Source: Candidatus Kuenenia stuttgartensis
GTDB taxonomy: Bacteria > Planctomycetota > Planctomycetia > Pirellulales > UBA1268
NCBI GenBank assembly: GCA_943332855.1
Contig: CALQRA010000018.1
Coordinates: forward strand, 1 to 36,571
Reading direction: 5' to 3'
DNA: 36,571 bases
Numbering within the stretch: position 1 is the first letter of the stretch; the number at the start of each line of letters is the position of its first letter. The translations under genes were made by a program, and so were the position numbers. Of this stretch, positions 26,501-34,893 are shown piece by piece. Below the pieces are notes generated by a model, which was not told the origin of the DNA, ran no database searches, and was given only the letters and a program-made list of their open reading frames with translations.

Positions 26501-26873
26501 CGGTCAGCAGCTCTACACCGTCGGGGCCCTGCTGAATCGGACCCCGCGGGGGAGCTTCTACATCGGATTCAACGAGTTCGGTGGCCCGATCGACGCCAGC
26601 GTCCTCGTCGGGTCGTACACCTACCGGATGAGCCCCAAGTGGGCGAGTTCCTTCGGCACTGCGCTCAACCTCCGCGGCATGAACATCGGCCAAAACTTTC
26701 AGCTCACGCGCATCGGCGAGTCGTTCCTGATGACGTTCGGCTTTAACGTCGACTACAGCCGCAACAACGTCGGCGTGACGTTCAACCTCGAGCCCCGCTT
26801 CCTGTCGCGGACGCAGTTCGCCAGCCGGTCGGGCATCGATCTGCCGATGGCCGGGGCCTACGGCCTGGAGTAA
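23538..26873 (+). CDS. lptD: LptD/OstA-like outer-membrane assembly protein
   Basis: A 1111-residue exported protein. A hydrophobic signal (TLVLLVTLCQVRPAGAQ, about residues 34-50) is followed by a variable Pro/Ala-rich stretch. An OstA-like beta-jellyroll region (about 350-480) contains LYLEGNVVFRQGQRVVEAMS and PRSSGVITGATV. A long C-terminal region of alternating aromatic and polar strands (about 480-1111) is typical of a beta-barrel and contains GNVPVLWWPVL and FDVDYLSYRGLGGGTSLLYN. LptD inserts lipopolysaccharide into the outer leaflet, and planctomycete versions are longer and divergent. Start is uncertain: TTG 23538 gives a long Arg-rich N-region, whereas ATG 23634 begins at MTLVLLV. 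It is convergent with the cyclase gene, with an 18-nt gap. Confidence 0.8.
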   Translation: MLDHPTIAAFPRRHRQARSCRAPARGDGARWWMTLVLLVTLCQVRPAGAQVTAQPEAAAGALSALPARGLAAAIAEASSIEVPAVDPSEVIAIRAAQASRWTEGSYDVWHLTGGVRIEQGPTVAESHEAVVWIEQDPGAPSAGGGDGQEPFGDREADGGTPLPPLRGMLVRMAGNVSVTAGNAAADGAEPGLSTVRGPRWTGRFWTRRDPRLQFASVVPPSGTPPVYEAVADVPAPVRPAVGGADPAASGDGVETVQFVDRDRGTDLAQFSEFGAPAPPPVTASAPVRRLRAFPRSSVPLSIRWFPSPGGGEWVAVITSGVNLVIDGVDPAGPLDIAADRVVIWTRSSTQPDLDGSAAQSADAPLELYLEGNVVFRQGQRVVEAMSMFYDVPRSSGVITGATVLTPVDNYAGLVRLRADVIRQVDRSRFIAQRTGLTSSRLGVPTWEFRSRELEFTDEQVPLAGADGRPMIDSVTGEPVLEHQQFVTSRGNTLTLGNVPVLWWPVLATNAKKPTFYINNIQVKNDQIFGTQLLTSWDAFQVFGWRRPPDGVDWDFDVDYLSYRGLGGGTSLLYNRPDFLGFGTPANGVLDAWIIGDSGIDNLGLNRRDFTYPSAFRGRSFWRHRQDLAGGWQARGAAGWISDMNFLEEFYEAEWEEGYEQRTWLDLRRPTDNRELRLLTSVRVNPFFTQTEWWPRLDHYTMGQPLLRDAVTWYEHSGLAYARQNVPQTPTAGQGLQYWTTLPYENNVIGERFSTRQELDLPFQAGVVKIVPYAIGELAHWGQDLTQSPLNRAYGQVGVRSSVPMWSADNSVESQLWNVHGLAHKVVFEGEFSYANSSQDMNQLPLYDQIDDDTINQYRRNIPYWDYGAIPGQATPLPSSTVFGPDGKYDPRSYLVRRGMGGWVTGPTEIAQDLTAIRLAARQRWQTKRGPAGNRRIIDWITLDIDGELFPTTGQNFGQFMGLWQYDFRWHVGDRTTVLSTADVDFFSGGQQLYTVGALLNRTPRGSFYIGFNEFGGPIDASVLVGSYTYRMSPKWASSFGTALNLRGMNIGQNFQLTRIGESFLMTFGFNVDYSRNNVGVTFNLEPRFLSRTQFASRSGIDLPMAGAYGLE

Positions 26874-26891
26874 CCGGGGCCAGGGTGGCGA

Positions 26892-28760
26892 TCATTTCCC
26901 GGGAAGGTCCCAGCAGGGGTTGAAAACCCCGTCGGTCGACACGAGGCAGTTGGCGACCCGGGAGAGGAGCAGCAGGCTCGGGCCGTCGTCGGGGCGCGTC
27001 TGGAGCAGGCCAGCGAGGAGGTGGGCTGCCTGGTGGAAGTCGCGGTTCTCGAAGGCCGACAGCGCTCCTTCGTAGGCCTGCTGGAGCTCGCCCCATCCGG
27101 CGTCGTCGGTTCGGCCGAGCTCGTGGAGGACGACCGGCTCGGCGATGTTGACGACGCGCACCTGACAGACCCGTCGGCTCGCGAAGCCCGATCCCATCCG
27201 AGAACGCGTCGCGTCGGTGACGAGGATCCGTGAGCGGACGTATTTCGTCGCCCCCTGGACGCGGCTGGCGAGATTGACGGTGTTGCCGAGGGGGCCGTAC
27301 TTGAACTTGTGACGCGAGCCGGTGTTTCCCACCCGGGCAACACCTGAATTGATGCCGATGCCGAGATCCATCGTCTCGCCGAGCGTCGTTGCCCAGCGCT
27401 CGTTGATCCGTGGCACCGCGGCGAGCATGTCGACCGCTGCCCGGGCGGCGAGCGTGGCATGATCGGGCTGGTCGACCGGCGCCCCCCACATGGCGATCAA
27501 CTCGTCGCCGATGTAATCGACGAGGACGCCGGAGTGGGCCAGAACGCAGTCGGAGAGCTCCCCCATCACGTCGCCGATCCAGTCCATCGTCCCGGCCGGG
27601 CCGAGCCGCTCGCTGATCCGGCTGAATCCGCGGATGTCGCAGAACAGGATCGAGACGTCGGCGTCATGGCCGTCGAGGAGGTTGGGGCGGAGGGCGAGTT
27701 GCTCGGAGAGCTCGCGGGTGAAGAACTGCTCGAAGGTCGCCTGCGACTGGCTCGCCGTCGAGCGGGCGAGCGTGGCGCCCACCGATCCGGCGAGGAGTTG
27801 CACCAGCTGCGCCTCCAGCGGCGTGATCGGGCCCCGGGCGACGAGCCCCTGGGTGGTCCGGACGCCATAGAGGACGCCGATCACGTCGTCGGTGAGCCCG
27901 AAGATCGGTGATGCCACGCCGGCCTCGATGTCCATCAGGCTCGCGCTCGCCCCGGATCCGGAGAGCGAGTCGAGATCGTCGAAGAACGTCTTCCGTTGGT
28001 CGACCACGGCCTTCAGAAGGGTTTGGCTGTAGCGCACCGTCGTCTGATCCGAGGCGACGCCGCAGCCCGCGATCGACCACTTCTCTCCGGACCGCAGCAG
28101 CACCAGGCCCAAATCGAGTCCCACCAGATCGATGAGGGCCCGGGCGGCCGTGTCGTGAAACTCCCGCGACTCGCTCGACGTCTTCTGGAGCTCGATAATC
28201 CGCTCGAGCCAGGGCCCGACTTCCCCGGCACCATCGAGCGACGGGAGGGAGGTCCGCGGCTTGGAGGCGGAGGGCGCGACGGCGGCCTGTCCGACGGTGG
28301 GGAGGGAGCGCAAGCCTGGGGGGGGATCGGCGGCCGCCACCGGCAGCGTGACGGTGGCGGCCGAGGGGGCGGGCTGCGGGACCGGCGGCGGTGGGGAGGC
28401 CGGGGCTTGAGGGTGTGGTTGCGGAGCGACCGCTGCGGGCACCCCCGCCCGGCGGAACACGATCCGCGTCCGTCCCACCGTCACCGCGGCTGGCAGTGCG
28501 ATGTCGCGGCCCTGAAGATGGATGATCGGGTCGCTCTGGCCCTCGACGACCACCGGCGTGTTCGCGCTCAAATTCTCGAGCCTGAGCCGGCCGTCGGCGA
28601 GTGGCTCGACCCGCAGTTGGTCGCGCGACACCGACTGGTCGCCGGCGATCACGCAGCGGAGGATCTCCCGCTGCGGCCCCCGGCCGAACTCCAGCGGTCC
28701 GGAAGGATGCTCGAACTCTGTCCGCACGGCGGCGTTGGCGACTTCGATGGAGAGGGCCAT
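26892..28760 (-). CDS. FHA-GAF-class III adenylate/guanylate cyclase
   Basis: A cytoplasmic signalling protein of 622 residues, last in a minus-strand operon. Residues 1-105 form an FHA-like domain (FGRG, VSRDQ, LSANTPVV), followed by a Pro/Ala linker (106-180), a GAF-like domain (about 185-340) and a class III nucleotide cyclase domain (about 365-540). Both metal Asp residues are present (Asp375 in LFCDIRGFS and Asp419 in DYIGDELIAMWG), as are the transition-state Asn496 and Arg500 in VNLASR. The usual adenine-selecting Lys and Asp positions hold Asp415 and Asn493, so the product (cAMP or cGMP) is uncertain. A short helical tail follows. ATG 28760 has GGAG upstream and lies 17 nt after the DUF1501 stop; longer frames run into that gene. 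Confidence 0.9.
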   Translation of the reverse strand: MALSIEVANAAVRTEFEHPSGPLEFGRGPQREILRCVIAGDQSVSRDQLRVEPLADGRLRLENLSANTPVVVEGQSDPIIHLQGRDIALPAAVTVGRTRIVFRRAGVPAAVAPQPHPQAPASPPPPVPQPAPSAATVTLPVAAADPPPGLRSLPTVGQAAVAPSASKPRTSLPSLDGAGEVGPWLERIIELQKTSSESREFHDTAARALIDLVGLDLGLVLLRSGEKWSIAGCGVASDQTTVRYSQTLLKAVVDQRKTFFDDLDSLSGSGASASLMDIEAGVASPIFGLTDDVIGVLYGVRTTQGLVARGPITPLEAQLVQLLAGSVGATLARSTASQSQATFEQFFTRELSEQLALRPNLLDGHDADVSILFCDIRGFSRISERLGPAGTMDWIGDVMGELSDCVLAHSGVLVDYIGDELIAMWGAPVDQPDHATLAARAAVDMLAAVPRINERWATTLGETMDLGIGINSGVARVGNTGSRHKFKYGPLGNTVNLASRVQGATKYVRSRILVTDATRSRMGSGFASRRVCQVRVVNIAEPVVLHELGRTDDAGWGELQQAYEGALSAFENRDFHQAAHLLAGLLQTRPDDGPSLLLLSRVANCLVSTDGVFNPCWDLPGK

Positions 28761-28777
28761 GGTGGACTCCGGGACGG

Positions 28778-30157
28778 TCAGGCGAGCACCGGTCGGACGA
28801 CCTCCCCTTCGAGGTCGGTGAGGCGGTAGTCGCGGCCAGCATAGCGGTAGGTGAGCCGGGTGTGGTCGAACCCGAGGAGATGGAGCATCGTGGCGTGGAG
28901 ATCGTGTGCCGAGACGGGGTTTTCCACCGCCTTGAAGCCGAAGTCGTCGGTGGCCCCGTGGATCGTGCCCCCCTTCACCCCGCCCCCGGCCATCCACAGC
29001 GAGAAGCCCCAGTGGTTGTGATCGCGCCCCTGGGAGGCGCCGGCGCCGTTCTGCCCCATCTCGACGCTCGGTGTGCGGCCGAACTCCCCCGTGCAGAGCA
29101 CGAGCGTGCTGTCGAGCATGCCGCGGTCCTTGAGATCGGTGAGCAGGGCCGCCAGCCCCTGATCGCACTCCCCCGCCACCTTGCGGTGCTCGTCGCGGAT
29201 GTTCGAGTGGCTGTCCCATGGCTGCATGCTGCCGTGCCAGGTCTGCACAAAGCGCACGCCCCGTTCGACGAGCCTCCGCGCCATGAGGAGCTGCCGGTTC
29301 TGCGGCCCCTCGCCGTACATCTCGAGAACGTGGGCCGGCTCCTGGCGGACGTCGAAGGCATCGGTCGCTTCGAGCTGCATCCGGTAAGCGAGCTCGAAGG
29401 AGCGGATCCGCGCCTCGATCGCCGCCTCGCCGGGGCGCTGGTCGAGATGGCTGGCATTGAGCGCGCGGAGGAGGTCGAACTGCTCCTGCTGGCGGTCGGG
29501 GCCAAGGCGCGGATTGCGGATGTGGTCGATGAGCTCGCGGGGGTCGGTCTTCGAGGTGTCGACATGCGTTCCCTGGAAGGCCCCCGGGAGGAAGGCGCTC
29601 CGCCAGTTGCCCGCCCCCCCAACCGGCATTCCGCCGGGCACCAGCGCGATGAAGCCGGGGAGGTTGTCGTTCTCCTGCCCCATGCCCCAGGTCAGCCAGG
29701 AGCCAAAGCTGGGGCGCACCTGCCGCATGTGGCCGCTGTTCATCAGCATCAACGACATCTCATGGTTGGGAAGCTCGACATGCATCGAACGAATGACAGC
29801 GAGCTCGTCGGCGTGGCGGGCAAGGTTGGGAAAGAGATCGCTGATCGGGATGCCGCTCTGGCCGTGCTTGGCGAAGGTGAACGGAGAGGGGAGGGCCACG
29901 CCGGTCTTTCGCTCGGTCTGGAGGTTGTCATAGGGGAGCGTTTGGCCGCCACGGGCCTGGAGCTCCGGCTTCGGGTCGAACGTGTCGACCTGCGACATGC
30001 CGCCGTTCAAGAACACGTGGATCACCCGCTTCGCCCGGGCGGGGAAGTGGGTGGGGAACGCGCTGCCGACACCGTCGCGGGCCAGCAGCCCGGCCAGGGC
30101 CAGCGACCCGAAGCCCATGCCGCTGGAGCGGAGGAAACCGCGACGGGAAACGTGCAT
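28778..30157 (-). CDS. DUF1501 Tat-exported protein
   Basis: A 459-residue member of the sulfatase/alkaline-phosphatase-like DUF1501 family, which is very common in planctomycetes. It begins with a Tat signal (SRRGFLRSSGMGFGSLALAG, residues 4-23). The mature part shows VIHVFLNGGMSQVDTFDPKP, HHGSM-like WHGSMQPWDSH, LCTGEFGRTPSVE and RDHNHWGFSLWMAGGGVKGG. The last two match the metal-binding His/Asp/Glu pattern of the family. DUF1501 proteins are typically paired with PSD1 (DUF1549/DUF1553) proteins, as here (76 nt downstream of one). They are thought to be exported, but their reaction is not established. No clear ribosome-binding site is seen. The nucleotide cyclase gene follows after 17 nt. 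Confidence 0.95.
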   Translation of the reverse strand: MHVSRRGFLRSSGMGFGSLALAGLLARDGVGSAFPTHFPARAKRVIHVFLNGGMSQVDTFDPKPELQARGGQTLPYDNLQTERKTGVALPSPFTFAKHGQSGIPISDLFPNLARHADELAVIRSMHVELPNHEMSLMLMNSGHMRQVRPSFGSWLTWGMGQENDNLPGFIALVPGGMPVGGAGNWRSAFLPGAFQGTHVDTSKTDPRELIDHIRNPRLGPDRQQEQFDLLRALNASHLDQRPGEAAIEARIRSFELAYRMQLEATDAFDVRQEPAHVLEMYGEGPQNRQLLMARRLVERGVRFVQTWHGSMQPWDSHSNIRDEHRKVAGECDQGLAALLTDLKDRGMLDSTLVLCTGEFGRTPSVEMGQNGAGASQGRDHNHWGFSLWMAGGGVKGGTIHGATDDFGFKAVENPVSAHDLHATMLHLLGFDHTRLTYRYAGRDYRLTDLEGEVVRPVLA

Positions 30158-30233
30158 GGGAATGACGTCCGGTGGCTCGTGATGACAAAGGAGCGATGAT
30201 TCGCCCGGGGCAGAGAACTTTTTTCAGCGACGG

Positions 30234-33077
30234 TCAATCGACGAAATGAAACTCGTTGGCGGCGAGGAGAACATGGGCGAGGCGCTGCCAGGGGATATCG
30301 GCCGCAAGCCCCGACTCGAGGGAGGCGGCCTGAGTGTGAACGAAGTCGATCGCCGCGGCCGTTTCCGCCTCCGAGGGGGAGCGCGAGAACGCGCGGCGGA
30401 CCATCCAGGAAACCCGTCCGGCTTCGTCGGCCGGGGCGGCCCGCAGGCCCGCGGCGGCGAAGGCCACGGCGCGGTCCTGGATGAAGTCGGAATTGAGCGC
30501 GAAGAGCGCTTGCTGTGGGATCGTCGTGTCGGGCCGACGGGCGGTGCAGGCGGCGGGGTTGGCGCCGTCGAACGTCCCGGAAAGGGGCGAGAGAATGTCG
30601 CGGTTGACGAAGCCGTAAACCGTCCGTCTGGGAACGATTGGGTTCGCCGCGAGGTCGACCGGCGGGCCACCCGGCGTGGGGTCGAGCTCCCCCGAGACGG
30701 CGAGCATTGCGTCGCGCATCGATTCCATGTCGAGCCTGCGGCGCGGCATCCGCCAGAGCAGTTCATCGTCGGGATCGGCCTGCCGGGCCACGGCGTTTTC
30801 AACCGCCGCGGTGCGGTAGGCGTCGGAGAGCATGATGCGGCGATGGAGCGACTTCAGCGACCAGCCGTCGTCGCGGAAGGTCTCGGCGAGGTGGTCGAGG
30901 AGTTCGGGGTGGGTGGGTGGGCGGCCACGGGTCCCGAAGTCGTCGGGGGTGCGCACGAGCCCGTCGCCGAAGTGGTGCTGCCAGGCCCAGTTCACAATCA
31001 CGCGCCGGACGAGCGGGTTGCCGGGGGAGACGAGGGCCGCGGCGAGCCCGAGACGGCGCTGGCCCGATGGGAACGGCGCCGCATCGGGCGCCGACAGCAC
31101 CACCGGGAATCGGGCCTCGACGACGGGGCCGCGGTTGAGCGGATTGCCACGCACGAGAAGCCGGGTGGCCGGCGCATCGGCCTGCTCCTCGAGCGTCATG
31201 GCCCGCGGGGGAGAGCCGGGGGCGCCGAGATGGAGCTCGTGGATCGCGCCGGCCTTGCCGGAGAGCGTGTCTTGGACGGTGCGGTTGAGAAGGGTCTTGG
31301 CGAGCGTGTCGTCGACCGCCGTCGGCGTGCCGGGGGCGAAGAGATGGTGCCGCAATTGGCGGCGGAGCGGACTGTTGACGACGACGTGCCGGGGATCCTC
31401 GTCGGTGACGATCCCCTCCCCGACGCCCTCTTCTGCCGACGCGGCGAGGCCCCCGAGCCACTCCCGCTGCGCGGTGGAGAAGACGGCCCCGTAAACATCA
31501 GCGACGTCGGCGAGCGTGGCCGGATTCCGCTCCGCCAACGCCGCCAGGACGAGCGGATTCCACTTCGGCGTCTCTTCTCCGAGGCCGTTCCTCGCGGCCG
31601 CGGCCGCCGGGTCGCCGTTCTCGGCGGTGAGCGCGGCGACGATCTCGACGCACCGCGGCTGGAAATCGGCAGCGGGGAGATCGCGGAGCCTGACCCAGGG
31701 CCCGAAGACCGGATCGTCGGCGGGCATCGTCGCCAGGTAGGTCCGCCAACGATTGAGGACATGCGGGCGGACGTCGTCGGTGCGGAAGGAGAGGAACGCC
31801 GACGTCAGATCCTGCTCGGGCGTCCCTTTGGCGAGCTCCCGCAGGTAGAGGCCCACCTGCATCCGCAGCCGCCCCTGCATGACGGCGATCTGGTCGCGCG
31901 CCATGTCGTCGCGAATCGTCTGGCGGCGCTGGAGTTCGCGCCGGTAGTCGGCCAGAGCCGGCGTCTCCTCCGGGCTGCCGATAACCGGCGGAAGTTCGGG
32001 CGGTTGGCTGGGGGCGAGGGTGGCGGCGAGGGCGTAGTAGTCGCTCGCGGTGACCGGATCGTACTTGTGATCGTGGCAGCGGGCGCAGGCGATCGTCAGC
32101 CCCATCAGACCGCGGCTGACGACGTCGATCTGGTCGTCGATGAGGTCGTGGCGGTTGCGGAACTGCATGCCGATGGTGAGGAAGCCGAGGCCGGCCAGCG
32201 CCGGGTCGTTCGCGGCGAGCCCCATCTGGTCGGCGGCAACCTGCTCGGTGATGAACCGGTCCCAGGGGACGTCGCCATTGAACGACCGCACACAGTAGTC
32301 GCGGTAGGTGTAGGAGAAGGGGAACTTCGTGAAGCCGATGGCACTCCCGCCGTGGGTATCGGCATAGCGGGCGATGTCGAGCCAGTGGCGCCCCCAGCGT
32401 TCGCCGTAGCGGGGGGAAGCGAGAAGGCGATCGACGACGCGAGCAAAGGCTTCGCCGTCGGGGGAGGTGTCGGTCTCGAAGGCCTCGACCTCCTCCCAGG
32501 CCGGCGGCAGTCCCGTGAGGTCAAACGTCCCCCTCCGGATCAGTTCACGCCGACCGATCCGGGGGGGCTCGGCGAGCCCACTCGCCTCACGGGCGCTCGC
32601 GAGGAAGCGGTCGATGTCGGTGCTGGCCGGTCGGTTCGTGGTGGGGACCGGCGGGCGGCGGATCGGAGCGAACGCCCAGTGCCCTTCGTACGGAGCGCCG
32701 GCTTCGATCCAGCGGCGCAGCGTGTCGATCTCGGTCGCCGTCAGGCCGGGGCCCTTGGCGGGCGGAGGCATGCGCAGATCTGGATCGGTGGCGAGGATGC
32801 GACGCACCAGCTCACTCTCGTCTGGCCGACCGGGGAGCACGGCCTGCGGCTTGGCCCCCTCGTCGGTATCCAGCCGGAGGTCTCCCTGGCGCGACCCGGC
32901 GTCGGGGCCGTGGCACTCCAGGCAGTGTTCGGCGAGGATTGGCCGGATATCGCGGTCGAAGTGAACCTCGCCCGCGTGGCCGAGCGATCCAGGGGCAACG
33001 ATGCCGACCAGGATCAGGGCCACCGCCAGCGCCACGGGGCGGACGGGGGCACGCGACGGAGATCGTGGGGCCTTCAT
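30234..33077 (-). CDS. PSD1/planctomycete cytochrome C domain protein (DUF1549/DUF1553)
   Basis: A 947-residue exported protein. A signal peptide (about residues 10-35, VALAVALILVGIVAPGSLGHA) leads to a planctomycete cytochrome C domain with a CLECH heme motif (Cys52, Cys55, His56) and MPPPAKGPGLT. DUF1549 follows (RHWLDIARYADTHGG, and a second CARCH motif at Cys331, Cys334, His335 within ACARCHDHKYDPV), then DUF1553 (about 650-930), with NWAWQHHFGDGLVRTPDDFG and MPRRRLDMESMRDAMLAVSG. The family is characteristic of planctomycetes and usually paired with DUF1501; redox or surface roles are proposed but unproved. Its ATG overlaps the permease stop as ATGA, so it is translationally coupled to that gene. 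Confidence 0.95.
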   Translation of the reverse strand: MKAPRSPSRAPVRPVALAVALILVGIVAPGSLGHAGEVHFDRDIRPILAEHCLECHGPDAGSRQGDLRLDTDEGAKPQAVLPGRPDESELVRRILATDPDLRMPPPAKGPGLTATEIDTLRRWIEAGAPYEGHWAFAPIRRPPVPTTNRPASTDIDRFLASAREASGLAEPPRIGRRELIRRGTFDLTGLPPAWEEVEAFETDTSPDGEAFARVVDRLLASPRYGERWGRHWLDIARYADTHGGSAIGFTKFPFSYTYRDYCVRSFNGDVPWDRFITEQVAADQMGLAANDPALAGLGFLTIGMQFRNRHDLIDDQIDVVSRGLMGLTIACARCHDHKYDPVTASDYYALAATLAPSQPPELPPVIGSPEETPALADYRRELQRRQTIRDDMARDQIAVMQGRLRMQVGLYLRELAKGTPEQDLTSAFLSFRTDDVRPHVLNRWRTYLATMPADDPVFGPWVRLRDLPAADFQPRCVEIVAALTAENGDPAAAAARNGLGEETPKWNPLVLAALAERNPATLADVADVYGAVFSTAQREWLGGLAASAEEGVGEGIVTDEDPRHVVVNSPLRRQLRHHLFAPGTPTAVDDTLAKTLLNRTVQDTLSGKAGAIHELHLGAPGSPPRAMTLEEQADAPATRLLVRGNPLNRGPVVEARFPVVLSAPDAAPFPSGQRRLGLAAALVSPGNPLVRRVIVNWAWQHHFGDGLVRTPDDFGTRGRPPTHPELLDHLAETFRDDGWSLKSLHRRIMLSDAYRTAAVENAVARQADPDDELLWRMPRRRLDMESMRDAMLAVSGELDPTPGGPPVDLAANPIVPRRTVYGFVNRDILSPLSGTFDGANPAACTARRPDTTIPQQALFALNSDFIQDRAVAFAAAGLRAAPADEAGRVSWMVRRAFSRSPSEAETAAAIDFVHTQAASLESGLAADIPWQRLAHVLLAANEFHFVD

Positions 33078-34750
33078 GACGATGGATCCTGCGGGGGGGA
33101 CCCCGGCATTTTACCCTCGAACAATCCCCAGGTGACGAAGAGCGTTGCCAGGAGGCCGTAGGCGAGGGCCATTTCGATCGGGCCCCGCCCCGTGGCCGCC
33201 TCGGGAAGGGGGCCAAGATCCCAGGGGAGGAACAACCGGCCGTCGCCATAGGGGGAATGGATGATCCCGAAGAGCGTGAACAGCGCCGCCGCCGCCGCCC
33301 ACGCCCCCGCCTGTCGGAGCCGGCGATCGACGAGCGCTGCGGTCATGCCCGCCCAGAGAAGGCTCGTGACGATGAACCCGGCCGAGAGCATTCGCATCGT
33401 GTGGAGATCGCGGGCGAGCGCTGGATCCGGCTTGGCCCCCGCGGCCAGGAGGTTGTCAGCCTGGAGTGTGACCAGCGCCGCCAGGGCCGGCACGCAGGCG
33501 ATCGCCACGGCGGGGAAGTGGCGCGCCGGGGTGGCGTGAAAGCTCTGTGCGGTGATTTCCAGACCGATGAACACGAGAATCGGATAGACCGCCGCCGGGG
33601 GGAGCGCCTGATAGATGTAGGCGAAGGTACCGGTGAGCCCGGCCAGCCCGATCACGATGGCGGTTGCGAGAGTGTAGGCGGCCCGCCCCCCCATCGCCTT
33701 GTAGGCCGGGTGGCCGATGTAAGGGGTGGTCTGGATCACGCCCCCACAGGCACCGGCGAGGATCGTGGCGATCGCCTCGATGCCGATCACCGTCCCGGTG
33801 TCGTAGTCATCGCCTGCCGCGGCGGCGCTCTCGGTGCAGTCGATTCCGCCGACCACGGTCGCCAGGGCGAAGGGAATGACGATGGGGAGAACCTTCACGC
33901 TGTCGGGCCAGCCCTCGAGCCATTCCAGCCGCAGGGCCGAGAGCCACTCCTGCGGCCAGAGCGCCGCGGCAGGATCGAGCGATGCATGGGGGGCTCCTTC
34001 GATCCAGCCAGCCGCCGTGCCGATCAGATGAATCCCCCAGCCGACGACCAGGGCCGCGAGGGCCCCCGGGATGCCGAAAGGGAGAGGAATCCGGGCGGTG
34101 AGTGTGGCGAGGACGATGCCGAGCGTGACCAAGCCGACGAGCGGAGACTGGAAGACATCGAGGAGCGGGAGGAACGTGATCAGGACGAGGGCGACGGCCG
34201 TGAGGCTGCCGAGGAGCGCGGCTCGGGGGATGAGCCGGCGGATCGGACCGGCGACGAAGCTGCAGGCGAGCTTGAAGAGGCCGCTGGCGACGATCGCACA
34301 CATCCCCACATGCCAGGCATGACGGGCTGCGGCCGCGATCGTCTCGGGGGGGGCATCGGCCGGCCCGCGGGCGATGACGAACGCCGGGCCGATGACGAGG
34401 AACACCATCCCGAAGGTGCTCGGCGTGTCGAGGCCGAGGGGCATGGCGGTCACGTCGCCGCGGCCTGTCTTCCGTGCCAATCGGAAGGCGAGCCACGTGA
34501 AGAGCAGATCACCGACCACCACCCCCACCGCCGTCCCGGGAACGAAGTGAGAGAGGGCGAAGTCGACCGGATAGCCAAAGACGGTCGAGAGGAGGGAAAC
34601 GGCCAGCACGAGGTCGGCGAGGTTGTCGAGGGCAAGGCCGAAGAAGGCGTTGATGTCCCCCGGGGCCGCCCAGCGGTAGGGGAGGGGCCCGCGACCCCGG
34701 GCTCGCGGGGCGGGCAGGGGGTGTCCGGGGGTCGATTGGGGGGATGGCAT
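33074..34750 (-). CDS. NCS2-fold (xanthine/uracil permease-like) membrane transporter
   Basis: A polytopic protein of 558 residues from ATG 34750, with about 13-14 hydrophobic segments (for example IGPAFVIARGP, LLGSLTAVALVLITFLPLL and ALAALVVGWGIHLIG). NAFFGLALDNLADLV and TAMPLGLDTPSTFGMVFL near the N terminus, and GIDCTESAAAAGDDYDT with GGVIQTTPYIGHPAYKAMGG later, resemble NCS2 nucleobase permeases, but the motifs are not canonical and substrate is unknown. The frame could extend to GTG 34867; ATG 34750 is chosen because the extra part is Pro/Arg-rich. Neither has a clear ribosome-binding site. It is the first gene of the permease-PSD1-DUF1501-cyclase operon and overlaps the next start by ATGA. 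Confidence 0.75.
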   Translation of the reverse strand: MPSPQSTPGHPLPAPRARGRGPLPYRWAAPGDINAFFGLALDNLADLVLAVSLLSTVFGYPVDFALSHFVPGTAVGVVVGDLLFTWLAFRLARKTGRGDVTAMPLGLDTPSTFGMVFLVIGPAFVIARGPADAPPETIAAAARHAWHVGMCAIVASGLFKLACSFVAGPIRRLIPRAALLGSLTAVALVLITFLPLLDVFQSPLVGLVTLGIVLATLTARIPLPFGIPGALAALVVGWGIHLIGTAAGWIEGAPHASLDPAAALWPQEWLSALRLEWLEGWPDSVKVLPIVIPFALATVVGGIDCTESAAAAGDDYDTGTVIGIEAIATILAGACGGVIQTTPYIGHPAYKAMGGRAAYTLATAIVIGLAGLTGTFAYIYQALPPAAVYPILVFIGLEITAQSFHATPARHFPAVAIACVPALAALVTLQADNLLAAGAKPDPALARDLHTMRMLSAGFIVTSLLWAGMTAALVDRRLRQAGAWAAAAALFTLFGIIHSPYGDGRLFLPWDLGPLPEAATGRGPIEMALAYGLLATLFVTWGLFEGKMPGSPPQDPSS

Positions 34751-34893
34751 CGTCGGCTGGGCCGGCGGGGAAGGGGGGATAACCGTGGAGCGGGAGGCGA
34801 CGGGGCCCGCCGGCTGAGGCCCCCGGGCGGCGGCCCGGAAATGACAGCGGCGTGAGCCTTCGACCACAACTTCGCGGCGGATCGAGTGCTGCG

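Noticed and set aside
30246..33161. Plus-strand 971-residue frame opposite the PSD1 protein
   Set aside because: It is an antisense shadow; the minus strand has signal peptide, heme motifs and DUF1549/DUF1553 signatures.
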